Below, piece by piece: positions 15,933 through 25,675 of a stretch of 64,000 bases of DNA. Positions within the stretch are counted from its first letter, which is position 1, and every line of letters begins with the position of its first letter. The notes beneath the pieces are model-generated. The model did not search any database and was not told where the DNA came from. It worked only from the letters and a program-made list of their open reading frames with translations. A program made the translations under genes and the position numbers. The stretch is from Sulfopaludibacter sp963815475 (GTDB lineage: Bacteria; Acidobacteriota; Terriglobia; Bryobacterales; Bryobacteraceae): assembly GCA_963815475.1 (NCBI GenBank), contig CAWFHD010000001.1, positions 1,054,001-1,118,000 of the forward strand, written 5' to 3'.

Positions 15933-18900
15933 TCAAAAGACCACCTTCACATGCATAGTGATCTGGCGCGGATCGAACGTTCCCACGCCGACGGTCCCAA
16001 ATGTAGCACTGTTGCCGTACCCGGGAATCAGGCCACCGCTCGGGTTGTTGGTGAGATTCGTATTGCCGAGGCCGCCATTGTAGGCCCCACTTAACTCGGC
16101 ATGATTGAGCAGATTGACTGCGTCCGCGGCGATCTGTAACCGGATCCGCTCGCGAACGGCAAACTCTCTCCGGAGGCTCAGGTCGACATTGAAGCGGCCC
16201 GGTCCTCTGAGATCGCCGATGGTTGGATCGGCGTTTCCTACCCAGAATTGATTGGCGATGTAACTTCCGTTGGGCGCCGTCAGCACCTCTCCCTGAAACG
16301 CGCAAGCATTGTACTTGAGGAAGGTATTCTTGGCAGGCGTCACCACCAGGCCGCACGGCAGCGTGACTTTTGTTTTGCCGTCGTACCAGTGTTGGAGGTT
16401 GGACGGCACGGTGAGCGGAACGCCGGAAATCCGGTCAGGCCGAGCCACCATCGCTCCGGTAGAGGCGCCGGAAATGACGAAAGGCATGCCGCTCTGGGCG
16501 ATGATGACGGTTCCCAGGTTCCAGCCGCCAGCCACTGCCCTGGCGAGGCGATTGCTCAACGCTAAAGGTTGCCCGGCTCCGAACGGAGATTCGTAGGTCA
16601 TGATAGCCACCAGGCGGTGCGCCTGATCGGCCAACCCGTAGTGCTTGTTGTTGTGCGAGTTGATCAGGTCCGCCTGCGAACCGCCGAAAGTGCCGCCGGC
16701 ATTCACGCCCTGGCCGTCTTCAATCGCGGTGCTGGTGTAGTCGAGTTCCTTCGACCATGTGTAGTTGAATTCGAGATGCAGCCCCGATGAGAAGTTGTGG
16801 CTCAAGCGCCCATTCAACGAGTTATAGCCCGCGAATCCGTTCGACTCATCCACACCGGCGCCCGAGCCGTATAGAAGCGGATACGGCAGCAGGGTAATGA
16901 ACTGTGGGATCGTGCGACCCGCCAATGTGCCGGTGAACGGAAGCAGCGGGCCGGTAGCCGGCTGCCACGGATTCTGCACCTGTACGTTGGCCGGATTCGT
17001 GGCTCCATTGCTGGCGACGTACTGGCTCAACCACGATGAGAGGGTGCCCGCCGGGATGTTTTGCATGCTTTGCAGCGGCCAGTTTCGATTCGCCAGATTA
17101 TCGGAGTAGGAGAAGCTGTATCCGAGAGCAGCCAGCCATTGGCCTCGTCCGCCGAAAGATTTCTCCAGAAAGACGTTTCCCTGCCTGGCGATCCCATTCT
17201 TCAGGTGGTTCGTGAAGAGCGCGTTCGACCCGCCATAGATTTGTGGAGCAGCGGCATTAGAGCCGGTTGCCGCGACTGTGGGAGCGGGGTCGGAAAAGGT
17301 AGTCGCGGGAACTCCGTTCGGTGTTGTGCCGTAGGGAATCATCTGGGTGCCGGGGCTGAACGACTCCTCGCCGTATTCGTTCGGGCTGGAGAAGTATCCA
17401 GTATTGCTCGGCAGGTAGGAGATTCCGAAGCCGCCTCGCAAAACCAGGTTATCGCCTAATCGATAGGCTGCGCCCACGCGCGGGCCAAAATCGTTGTATT
17501 CGGTTGCCCATAGATTGCGGCTGTTGCCATTGGCGCCCGGAAAGTAGATGGCTCCCAGCGTCCCGAAGGCGTTCTTTTGGGTGAAGTCGTAGGCGGCGAT
17601 CTGGTTGTAGCGCTCCGTCGGACCGGGCTGTAGTTCCCAGCGGAGTCCAAGATTCAGAGTCAGCCGCGGTGTGACTCGCCAGTCGTTTTGCGAGTACACC
17701 GCAAAGTATTTCGCAGTAAAAGCCGGCCAGACGTTCTCGCCGGGCCGGACCCACCAGACGTTTTCGCCCACCAGCATGGCGGCGGCATTTACACCCGCTT
17801 GTAAGGGCGAAGTATTGGTGGATGCCGAAGAACCGCTAGCGGTCACGTTTTGGAACGTGAAGTTGCCACCCACGTTGGCGCAGCAGGATGGAATCTCCGC
17901 AGATGCTTCCTCCATATCCTGATAATTCGAGTGCAGGATGCGCAACTCGACTCCTGCCTTGTGGGTCCAGTTTCCGCGCACTTTCGTGATGCTGCCATTC
18001 AAGGCATGACTAAGCTGATGCTCCTGTTTGTTGGCGAATTGACCGGACGACAGACCGCTCCAGTTGCTGCCTCCGCCGGATCCTCCGCCGAATCCGTTCG
18101 GCGACACGATGGGAGCCGAACCGTAGCTGGCAAACAGCGCTTGCGTGCTCTGGGGAATTCCAAAAGAGGCATAATCCGTGAAGCCGGTCCGGTTGCCGGC
18201 CAGACTCAACGCGATGATTCGTGTAGCGCCATATCGCAGGTCCAGCAGCAGCGTCGGACTGATGACGATGGTGTCGCCGATCTGCCCATATGGATTTCTG
18301 TCCTTAGTGATGGCCGGCGCGTCATTGAAGCCCGCGGTGCCAAAGGGTCGCGGCTGTGCGATATCGCCGTAGTCGAAACCGCCGCTCCCATAGATGGAGT
18401 GCCGCCCGCTTTTGAAATCGATCCGGTTGTTCAGCCTGTGCTGCCGCACGGTATTGACCTTGCTGGAAGCGAAGTTGTTCACGTTGGTTGGATCGTCCGG
18501 CGTGCGGTTCGGCTCCGGATAAAAGCTGTAGATATGTGCGGCGTAAGGGTTCGAATTCGTGATGATGCCGTTGGGGAACGGCGCGCCGCTGATACAGATC
18601 CGTTGCGAGTTGTGTGACGTTAAACGGATCGAACACCTGTACGGGCACGAAAGCGCCTGCGTTGGACAGGAGCGTCTGGCTGAAGTTGCCCTTCCGTTCC
18701 AAATCGGTGGGCACGGTTTGCAGGTAATTCTGCCCTTGATTGAACATGAGGAAGTGATAGCTGGTGAAGAAGAACAGCTTGTTCTTGACGATAGGGCCGG
18801 AGACGGCGCCACCGAATTGATTCACCTTGAACGCGCTCCGCGCCAGCCCGTTGGCTTTGTTGGAATTAGTATTCGCGTTGAGCGCTTCGTTGCGGAGCAT

Positions 18901-19698
18901 GTAGTCCGCCTCGCCATGATATTGATTCGTTCCGGACTTTGTGCTGAAGGCGATGACGCTCTGGCCGTGACCGTAATCCGCGGTGAAATTGTTGCTGATC
19001 ACACGGACTTCCTGGAGCCCTTCCGTATTAGGCAGGATGGCCGCTTCATTGAACCCGCCCCCCATGATAGGCAGGCCATCCAATTGAATGTCGTTCGTAA
19101 AAGCGCGCCCTCCGTTGACACCGATGGCGGAGAACTGGGCGCGCCCGGCCACGCCGATACCGAACGAATTGAGCGACGTGCTGGCTGCCGTTTGGTTCCG
19201 TGGCTGGACGCCGTTTTGCAACGTCGCGTAATACAGCGGATTCTGCGTGATATTGGGAATCGCGTCTATCACATGTGCCTCAGTGGCGCCTGACACGCTC
19301 GTACTATCAGTCTGGATCTCGGCAGCCCGCGCCTCGACTGAGACCGTGGTTTCAAGGCCGCTCACTTCCAGCCTGGCATCGACTCTAGCGGTTTGCGCCG
19401 TCTCGAGGTTGAGGTCGCTCTCCTTGAAGACCGCAAATCCCGTCGCGCTCACGGTAACCGTATAGCGGCCGGCGGGGAGGTACGGAAAGGTGAACTGGCC
19501 TGATTCCGCAGTCTTGACGCTTGCATTGATGCTCGTCTCCTGATTAATGATTGATACCGTTGCGCTCCCGATGTTGGCGCCGCTCACGTCCTTAACCGAT
19601 CCGGTAATGGTCCCCGAGCGAATCTGGCCGTGGACCAGTGAAATAGCAGCAGTGTGCAGCAGCAGAGTTGCACAGAACAGGGTTCTCTTCGTGGACAC
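15933..19698 (-). pseudogene. TonB-dependent receptor (Oar-like) with one frameshift
   Basis: The gene begins at GTG 19698, placed by GAGGAGG 5 nt upstream, with a signal peptide ending near VHGQ. Residues ~25-110 form a carboxypeptidase-regulatory-like beta-sandwich (SGTITGSVKDVSGANIG, FPYLPAGRYTVTVSATGF). A plug domain follows (GGRAFTNDIQLDGLPIMGGG, NNFTADYGHGQSVIAFSTKSG), then a large barrel ending in TMHVKVVF. Around 18600-18612 the frame shifts: FDPFNVTQ reads in the first frame and RICISGAPFPNG onwards in the second, as if one extra base were present. Receptors of this kind import oligosaccharides or other large ligands across the outer membrane. First gene of the IclR-linked operon. 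Real decay or a base-call error are both possible. Confidence 0.85.
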
Positions 19699-19730
19699 TG
19701 TAACCTCCTCAGGCATCGTGGCCCAGCGGA

Positions 19731-19757
19731 GACTCATTGTATATAGTACAATGAGTC
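19731..19757. promoter_or_regulatory. perfect 27-bp palindrome, likely IclR operator
   Basis: GACTCATTGTA, a 5-nt TATAG spacer, and TACAATGAGTC form an 11-bp perfect inverted repeat. It lies 33 bp before the GTG of the TonB-receptor operon and overlaps AT-rich hexamers that could serve as its -10 (minus-strand TACTAT or TACAAT). The divergent IclR gene starts 160 bp away. IclR dimers bind palindromes of this size, so this is the best operator candidate for the locus. It is not GC-rich and is not a terminator. Confidence 0.7.
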
Positions 19758-19879
19758 TTGCGTAATACAGGAAATATGGGGTGAGAATATCAGCGGTTCT
19801 CCCGAAAGTCAAGCCGAATTTCGAGAGAACAATGGGAAGATTTGAGGGCCTGAAGGTTCGTTTTTCAGTTCACATCCTA

Positions 19880-19911
19880 ATGACATTTACACAACAGCCG
19901 TTGCATATAAT
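19880..19911 (+). promoter_or_regulatory. promoter of the IclR gene, probably leaderless
   Basis: A perfect TATAAT (19906-19911) ends 5 nt before the IclR start codon, with ATGACA (19880-19885) as a distant -35 (20-nt spacing, not ideal). No Shine-Dalgarno precedes the ATG. Transcription would start at or next to the A of the ATG. Confidence 0.45.
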
Positions 19912-19916
19912 GGGAC

Positions 19917-20711
19917 ATGCCGAATAGCACTGCTCCCAACGAGACACAGCCCATTCAGAGCCTGGACCGGGGGCTCCTCATATTGGAAGCAGTCGCCAAC
20001 TCGAGCGATCCCGTCTCGCTAAACGAACTTACAGACCTGGTGGGAATTGACCGCAGCAGCGTCTTCCGGTTGGCCTTCACCCTCAAGCGACGAGGGTTTC
20101 TCACATACCCGGCGGGCCGCAAAGACTTTATTCTCGGACCGGCGTTGTGGAGACTCTCCCACCGCTACGAGTGGGGAACGATGCTGATCCGCGTTTCGCA
20201 GGAGCACCTGAAGCAGCTCGCGAAGCGGACCAACGAGACGGTGCACTTAGCGATTCGAGAGGGTAGAAATGCGCTATTTGTCGATCACGTTGCCGCCAAC
20301 CACGTAATCGCAGTCTCCGGCCAGACGGGTGAGATGGTCCCACTCCATTGCACTGCGCACGGAAAAGCCCTATTATCTGGCCTGGACCGGGAGGAACTGC
20401 GGAAGATCTTTGGTTCCGGGCCTTTGTCGGTGCACACGAAACGAACGATCGGAACGCTTTCGGACTTGGTAATGGCATGTGCTCAAATCCAGCAGCAGGG
20501 CTATGCCACCGACGAAGCGGAATTTCGCGAAGGGCTCCGCTGTGTGGCGGCGCCGATTCGCGCGCAGCGGGGAATGATCGTCGGATCGATCGGCATTTCC
20601 GCGCCCGCAGAGCGATTTGGAGTGGAACGGTATCCCGAGTGCGGCGAGCAGGTGCGGGCGGTCGCGGCCGAAATCTCCGCGCGGCTCAGCACGGAGCCCG
20701 AGGAGGAGTGA
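19917..20711 (+). CDS. IclR-family transcriptional regulator
   Basis: A 264-residue regulator with the two standard IclR parts. The N-terminal winged helix-turn-helix spans roughly residues 14-75 (IQSLDRGLLILEAVANSS, LNELTDLVGIDRSSVFRLAFTLKRRGFL). The C-terminal effector domain spans 85-255 (TNETVHLAIREGRNALFVDHV, PLHCTAHGKALLSGL, GYATDEAEFREGLRCVAAPI). IclR proteins sense small organic acids or sugar derivatives and usually control the divergent or adjacent catabolic genes. It is transcribed away from the TonB/PQQ/transketolase operon, with a 27-bp palindrome in between, so I infer that it controls that operon. Length and motifs look intact. Confidence 0.9.
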   Translation: MPNSTAPNETQPIQSLDRGLLILEAVANSSDPVSLNELTDLVGIDRSSVFRLAFTLKRRGFLTYPAGRKDFILGPALWRLSHRYEWGTMLIRVSQEHLKQLAKRTNETVHLAIREGRNALFVDHVAANHVIAVSGQTGEMVPLHCTAHGKALLSGLDREELRKIFGSGPLSVHTKRTIGTLSDLVMACAQIQQQGYATDEAEFREGLRCVAAPIRAQRGMIVGSIGISAPAERFGVERYPECGEQVRAVAAEISARLSTEPEEE

Positions 20712-20892
20712 GTGGGCGCGCCTCTCCCCGGAGGGTCTTTGCAACCAGGACGACAATGTCCAGGAGATCCCGTACGCATACGAAATCATGTATGTAAGTC
20801 CACCTGATTCTGCCGGTAGAGAGTACCGGCGCGATTTGCATCCATGATTGAGTGGATGGCTTGACTGAAGCCACGTCGAAGGACAGGCGCGC

Positions 20893-21027
20893 TTATGCCT
20901 GCGGCTGCGATTGGGCGCCCAAAGGCACTCCGATCGCGGCAATCGTCATCCCGGCCAGCAGCAGCTTTTTGCCGGCCTCCAGTTGCCTGATGGCATGAGA
21001 AATGACGGTCAGCCGCGACTTAGGCAT
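20893..21027 (-). CDS. possible small membrane protein, 44 aa
   Basis: In the 424-bp space between the IclR gene and the sialidase-like gene, an open frame runs from ATG 21027 to TAA 20893. The N-terminal part is basic and amphipathic, then a hydrophobic stretch (LLLAGMTIAAIGVPLGA) and a polar tail. A weak GTAGG lies 5 nt before the ATG. Residue use looks protein-like, but no family is recognised and the frame is short. The rest of this interval (20712-20892) shows nothing I can support. Confidence 0.3.
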   Translation of the reverse strand: MPKSRLTVISHAIRQLEAGKKLLLAGMTIAAIGVPLGAQSQPQA

Positions 21028-21086
21028 AACAGCCTACGACGAGGTTATCCTACTGTCACCATTGTCAGATCGCAAGACGTTTTTTG

Positions 21087-21110
21087 AAAAAACTGCGGCG
21101 CCGAAGGCGC
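21087..21110 (-). terminator. intrinsic terminator of the sialidase-like operon
   Basis: On the minus strand a GCGCC-TTC-GGCGC stem is followed, after CGCAG, by TTTTTT (plus-strand A-run 21087-21092). It lies 26-49 nt past the stop codon at 21136. A second, stronger 7-bp hairpin, GCGGGGA-GCCAG-TCCCCGC (21109-21127), adjoins it and shares the edge bases; the two may act in tandem. Confidence 0.65.
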
Positions 21111-21135
21111 GGGGAGCCAGTCCCCGCCGGGACGC

Positions 21136-22200
21136 CTATGGCAAAAGGCGAATCTGTAACCCGCTGCTTTCTTCCCACGCCGCAAGAACCTTGCCGTCCG
21201 GTAATGTTGTCAGTGAAGGAAACGCGCCGGTCTTTGAGAGAACCTCCATCTTTCCGGCAGTCCAGTATGCGATAGCTGTGCCGTTGGTCCAGATCACGTA
21301 GGCGCGGTCGCCCGCCAGGGCCAGCGCGATGTCCTTGCCGCTGCCGATCTTCGTTTCGGGCTTGCCCGCCTCAGCCAGGAACACATCCTCGCCGCGGCGC
21401 CACGCCGTGATGACCTTGCCGCCGAAGACAGCCAATCCACCGCCGTCCATCGGACACGCGTTGAGTGGCCACGTGCCGGCGCCCAACTTCTCCGGCTTGG
21501 AGAACGTCAGGCCATCGCTCGATCGCGTGAAATACATGTCGCGCGATCCGGCCAACCAGTTCCGCCACATCACCACGATGGAGCCGTTCGCATCCATCGC
21601 GACCGAAGGATGGCAGCATTCACAGATCGTTCCTTCCGGCGACCGGTAGATCATCACGTTCCTGGACCACGTGACGCCCCCATCCGTCGATCGCGCGCCG
21701 TAGAGCGAGGCGCCGTGCCCGCCACGCTCGTCGAGCCACACTGCGAAGAGATTCCCTTTGCTATCGGCCGCAAGCGAGTGCAGGCCTTCGGTGGGAGCGC
21801 CAGGCGCGTCGTTGATGGCCACATCTGCCGACCACGTCTTGCCGCCATCTGTAGAGCGCCAGGCGAGCAGATCGCCATCCGAAGGCAGCCCGTGAGCGTG
21901 TTCGCCGGCCGCCGCGTTTTTGCCGGTCACCGCAGTGATCACGATAGTTCCGCGCGAAAACGCAATCCGCGGCCCGCGATGGCGCGTGAGCGGCACGATC
22001 TGGGCTTCGGCGACTTTGACCGGTCCGGAGAAGCTCTTGCCTCCGTCAACGGACGAGCAGAAGTAGATGCCTTTGCCGGCGCCAAAGGTCAGCGCCAGCA
22101 TAGATCCGCTGGCCGCCATTTGCGGCTCGCGCGCCGGCACATCCGGCGAGATCGGTCCTAAATGCACTGCCAGCACGACACCGATGAGAAGGGGAATCAT
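21136..22200 (-). CDS. secreted sialidase-fold (BNR repeat) protein
   Basis: A 354-residue protein with a short N-terminal signal sequence and Asp-box/BNR repeats: SVDGGKSFSGPV, STDGGKTWSAD, STDGGVTWSRN and SSDGLTFSKP. These mark a six-bladed sialidase-type propeller. A CECCHPSVAMD segment in the middle has three Cys and one His, unusual for true sialidases and suggestive of a metal or redox role. The catalytic arginine triad of sialidases cannot be confirmed. AGGAG lies about 8 nt before ATG 22200. It follows the TonB receptor by 10 nt, so it belongs to the same operon. Confidence 0.72.
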   Translation of the reverse strand: MIPLLIGVVLAVHLGPISPDVPAREPQMAASGSMLALTFGAGKGIYFCSSVDGGKSFSGPVKVAEAQIVPLTRHRGPRIAFSRGTIVITAVTGKNAAAGEHAHGLPSDGDLLAWRSTDGGKTWSADVAINDAPGAPTEGLHSLAADSKGNLFAVWLDERGGHGASLYGARSTDGGVTWSRNVMIYRSPEGTICECCHPSVAMDANGSIVVMWRNWLAGSRDMYFTRSSDGLTFSKPEKLGAGTWPLNACPMDGGGLAVFGGKVITAWRRGEDVFLAEAGKPETKIGSGKDIALALAGDRAYVIWTNGTAIAYWTAGKMEVLSKTGAFPSLTTLPDGKVLAAWEESSGLQIRLLP

Positions 22201-22210
22201 GAAAACACTC

Positions 22211-25045
22211 CTAAAAGCTCAGGCGAAGCCCGAATTGAAACGTCCTGGGATCGTTCACAGCAGTAATCTGCCGGAACGTCGGCAGCGGATTGGCAGGGTA
22301 AACACCAGTTCCGAAAACACCGTTGAGAGTAGCCACGTTGACGTGGTTCAGGATGTTGAACGACTCCACCAGAGCCAGCAACCGCAGCCGATCGGACACG
22401 GCGAATGTGCGGCTGAGGCGGGCTCCCAAATTGAGGATACTGAAACCCTGGCCCGCATTGCGGTTGATAAACACCCCGTTGACGATGGGGCGCGCCGACG
22501 TCCCCTGAATGGTGGTCGCGCCGGTTGTGACATTAAACGGAAGCGGCGAATACGCCGTCAGCGAGGAGCTGAGTTGAAAGCCGTGGCTGAATCGCTGCCA
22601 CGCCGTAGCGGCCTTTTCGAGGGACGTATGGATTGTCCCTTCTACGGCTACGCGACTACGCTGATCGTCGTCGGATCGACCGTAATCCTGCCAGATATTG
22701 AAGTTGTTGATGGGCGAGCTAAAGAAGAACTCGCCGACATTGTCGAGCGCCTTTGAATAGGTGTAGGAGACGCGGAAGCTGCCCCACTTCGAAGGGCGGT
22801 GAAGGAACGAAATGTGGGCGCCGTCGTAGTGCGAATCGGCAAGTGAAGAGTATTGGCTGTTGTTGCCATAGGTCAAGTTCGGGCGGCAGCCGTCATTGGT
22901 TCCCACCGCTGTGCAGGACGGCACGTTCTGGTTCACCGAAATAATCAGATGCAAACCTCGCACGTGCTGGTAACCCACGCTCAGCGTGGATTTCGCGTCC
23001 AGTTGCTGCTCGATCTCGAAGTTCCCCTGCTCGGAGTAGGCGTTCTTAATATTGCGATCCATAGTCGAGAAGTTGAACAGCACGCCGGCCGGGATGGTCA
23101 GACTCCCGAGGATTGCGGGGAACACGGGCGCGCCCGATTGGGTAGGCGAAAGGCTGATACTCAACTGTTGCAGATTGCCAACATCGGTGGTGTTTCCGGC
23201 GGAGAGCAGTGCGTTGGCCAGCGGCCGCAAGGGAATCCGATCGTAGTACAAGCCGTAACCGCCACGAATTACCGTGCGACGCGAGGCGAACGGCGACCAG
23301 GCAAAGCCGGCACGCGGAGAAACGTTGCCGGTCTCGGTGGCGATTGTCCTCAGAAACTCCAGGTCGTAGCGTAGACCGAAGTTTAGAGTGAGGCCGCGGG
23401 CGATTTTGTATTCGTCCTGCGCATAGAACCCGACGTTCGGGTTCGTCTGCTGGACCTGCGTCGCGCCGAATGTTTGCGTGAAGCCGGCGTTGTTGTAGGC
23501 GCCCGATAAGAAGTTGGCCAGCGATGAAAAGGCATAGCTGCCGCGAATGGTGCGCGGGTAGGCGATGGTGTCGTCATTGTAAAGAAAGTCGACTCCCACT
23601 CGAATGGCGTGCGCTCCGTGCTGCACGGAAAGGCTGTCGGTGCCTTCATAGAGATGATTGACCCGCCCGGTCGGCGATCCCGACAACGTTCCAAAGGAGG
23701 CCACGCCGGAAATGCTAACGGCAGGCCCGATCGGGTCGGAAGGAGGCGCAGCCAGGTTGCTGTTGGTGAACTGCACCCGCGACTCGTTCACAATTCGGGA
23801 AGACAACGTCACAACGTTGCTCGCCGCAACAGTCTGGTCAGTGTCGACGAGATTGGCGGATGCACTGGGAGCACTGAGTCCGCCCGCCCCCCGCGAATTC
23901 GTGCTATCCACGTGATAGAGGCTGTAGCGGGCGCTGAACTGATCCCTGTCGCTGAAGCGGTGATCCACCTTGGCGAAGAAATTCTCGTTGTGCACCGGGT
24001 TCGGAAAATCGCCCGTTGAAATCTGCGGCCCTGGAAATCCCACCGCAGCGAGGCGCGCATTGATGGCCGCGACATTCGTCGGAGCGATGGTCGCCAGTCC
24101 CGACTGATTCAAGTCGCGGGCCTCGAAGTTCGCAAAGTAGAAGGTCTTGTCGTGCACCAGCGGCCCCGATATGCTGGCGCCGTATTGCGCCTGCGTCAGG
24201 GGCAGCACGGTATTGGATAGCGCGTTGGCGGCGTTGAAGCGGCTGTTGCGAAAGTATCCATAGGCGCTGCCGTGCATCGTATTCCCACCGCTCTTGGTCA
24301 CTACATTGATGTAGCCGCCAAGAGCGCGACCCAACTCCGCCTGGCCGCCCGATGTGACCACCTGAAACTCGTCGACCACGTCGAGCCCGACGAATGCACC
24401 GGCGACTCCTGCCGCATCGTCGTTGGCGCTCACGCCGTCGATGAGGAAGCTGTTGGAGAAATTCCGCTGACTGCCGATGGAAATTCCTTGTCCCGGCATG
24501 GCTGAGGTTTCCGCAAAGAGCTGGTTCGCCGCAGTGTTGGTGGGTGAGACTCCCGGCACGAATAGCGCGAGGTCGAAGTAGTTGCGCCCGTTCAAAGGAA
24601 GGTTCTGCGTCTCCGCCTGCGAAATGGTGCTGGCGACCTGGGAGCGAGCGGCTTCCAACACCACCGTATCGGCGGTGACGGTGACGTTCGAGCCGGTGGA
24701 CGAAACGGCAAGCGAAATCGGCAGTTCGAAGGCGGAACCGGCCGACAGGGTGACCGAGCGTGCGGCCACATCGAATCCCGGACGCTCTGCCTTGATTTCG
24801 TATTGACCGACGCTCAGGTATGGAAAGCGGAAGCGCCCGTCGCGATCAGTCAATACGGCGTTCGTGCGATTGGTTTCGATTCGGCGCACGATAACGGCCG
24901 CGCCCACAATGACCGCGCCCGTCTGGTCCTGCACACGGCCGCTAATGCTCCCGTAGTTGATTGCTTCCTGTGCAGACGCGAGCGATGAAGAGGCTATCGC
25001 CGCCAGCGCGTAATAAGCCATGCAAGATGTGAATCCGTTTTTCAC
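22211..25045 (-). CDS. TonB-dependent receptor (Oar-like), intact
   Basis: About 944 residues from GTG 25045, chosen because AAGGGA precedes it and a signal peptide (MAYYALAAIASSSLASAQ region) then begins near the N terminus. Domains in order: carboxypeptidase-regulatory-like (GSISGRVQDQTGAVIVGAAV, FPYLSVGQYEIKAERPGF; ~30-115), plug (LPLNGRNYFDLALFVPGV, NSFLIDGVSANDD, VVTSGGQAELGRALGGYINVVTKSGGN; ~120-260), then a barrel ending in DPRTFQFGLRLSF. The frame is uninterrupted, unlike the receptor at 15933. It lies downstream of two small cysteine-motif proteins and upstream of the sialidase-like gene. Ligand unknown; metal chelates or glycans are both possible. Confidence 0.9.
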   Translation of the reverse strand: MKNGFTSCMAYYALAAIASSSLASAQEAINYGSISGRVQDQTGAVIVGAAVIVRRIETNRTNAVLTDRDGRFRFPYLSVGQYEIKAERPGFDVAARSVTLSAGSAFELPISLAVSSTGSNVTVTADTVVLEAARSQVASTISQAETQNLPLNGRNYFDLALFVPGVSPTNTAANQLFAETSAMPGQGISIGSQRNFSNSFLIDGVSANDDAAGVAGAFVGLDVVDEFQVVTSGGQAELGRALGGYINVVTKSGGNTMHGSAYGYFRNSRFNAANALSNTVLPLTQAQYGASISGPLVHDKTFYFANFEARDLNQSGLATIAPTNVAAINARLAAVGFPGPQISTGDFPNPVHNENFFAKVDHRFSDRDQFSARYSLYHVDSTNSRGAGGLSAPSASANLVDTDQTVAASNVVTLSSRIVNESRVQFTNSNLAAPPSDPIGPAVSISGVASFGTLSGSPTGRVNHLYEGTDSLSVQHGAHAIRVGVDFLYNDDTIAYPRTIRGSYAFSSLANFLSGAYNNAGFTQTFGATQVQQTNPNVGFYAQDEYKIARGLTLNFGLRYDLEFLRTIATETGNVSPRAGFAWSPFASRRTVIRGGYGLYYDRIPLRPLANALLSAGNTTDVGNLQQLSISLSPTQSGAPVFPAILGSLTIPAGVLFNFSTMDRNIKNAYSEQGNFEIEQQLDAKSTLSVGYQHVRGLHLIISVNQNVPSCTAVGTNDGCRPNLTYGNNSQYSSLADSHYDGAHISFLHRPSKWGSFRVSYTYSKALDNVGEFFFSSPINNFNIWQDYGRSDDDQRSRVAVEGTIHTSLEKAATAWQRFSHGFQLSSSLTAYSPLPFNVTTGATTIQGTSARPIVNGVFINRNAGQGFSILNLGARLSRTFAVSDRLRLLALVESFNILNHVNVATLNGVFGTGVYPANPLPTFRQITAVNDPRTFQFGLRLSF

Positions 25046-25129
25046 TCTGAGTCCCTTCCCTTCTGCAGAACGCGCCTTCCGGGACGCATCCGCGATTCTC
25101 AAAGAGGGATTGTCGCGGGCGCGCCGGGG

Positions 25130-25597
25130 TTAGCTGTGCAAGAACGACCGGGAAGGGGGTGGACGGCTGAAGAGGGCGGGTTCGCGCCGGCGGCTCGCGC
25201 GGAGGCGGCGTTCGGCGGAGTGCAGGACGGAGACTGTTACGGACGGACCATAATCGCCACAGACGCGAGAAAGCGCGGTAGCCGATTGCGGCGACGCCAT
25301 CTCCTGGCCGCACTCGCAAGGACATGCTGGCGAGCTTACCCAACTCGGGCTACCGGCGTCCTTCCGCTCCGAATGGTGGTTGCAGGAGCCGTGTGCGCGC
25401 TTGCAGCAAGCCATCTTGCCACCGCTGGCATCCTGCGCGAGCAGAATGAGTCCGAAAAAAAACGGCGTGAGAAGTGCCACCAGCAAGACGAGCGTCGCCG
25501 CAACTCGTGGGACTCGGCACGCCGTCTGGCACACGTAGTCCCAAGCTCTCGCGCTTAATCGCGATTTCTCCGCCGAATTGGATCGATGAATGAGCAA
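25130..25597 (-). CDS. small membrane protein with CC-type cysteine motif (a)
   Basis: Up to 155 residues. One hydrophobic segment (about residues 33-54, VAATLVLLVALLTPFFFGLILL) is followed by a Cys/His-rich stretch (MACCKRAHGSCNHHSE, then SPACPCECG). The second half is Arg/Ser-rich and less certain. The frame opens at a TTG (25597); a GTG at 25534 after GGGAC would put the membrane helix nearer the start and may be the real start. The motif and position parallel the neighbouring protein at 25676-26080. Small proteins of this type beside a TonB receptor recall DUF2946-like copper-handling proteins, but the family is not established. Confidence 0.5.
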   Translation of the reverse strand: MLIHRSNSAEKSRLSARAWDYVCQTACRVPRVAATLVLLVALLTPFFFGLILLAQDASGGKMACCKRAHGSCNHHSERKDAGSPSWVSSPACPCECGQEMASPQSATALSRVCGDYGPSVTVSVLHSAERRLRASRRREPALFSRPPPSRSFLHS

Positions 25598-25675
25598 CAG
25601 TTACTTACTTTCGATTTCGGCGCGTCCTGCGCCAATGCACCGGCCGCTACGGACCTTTGTTGCAGAATCGGTGGA

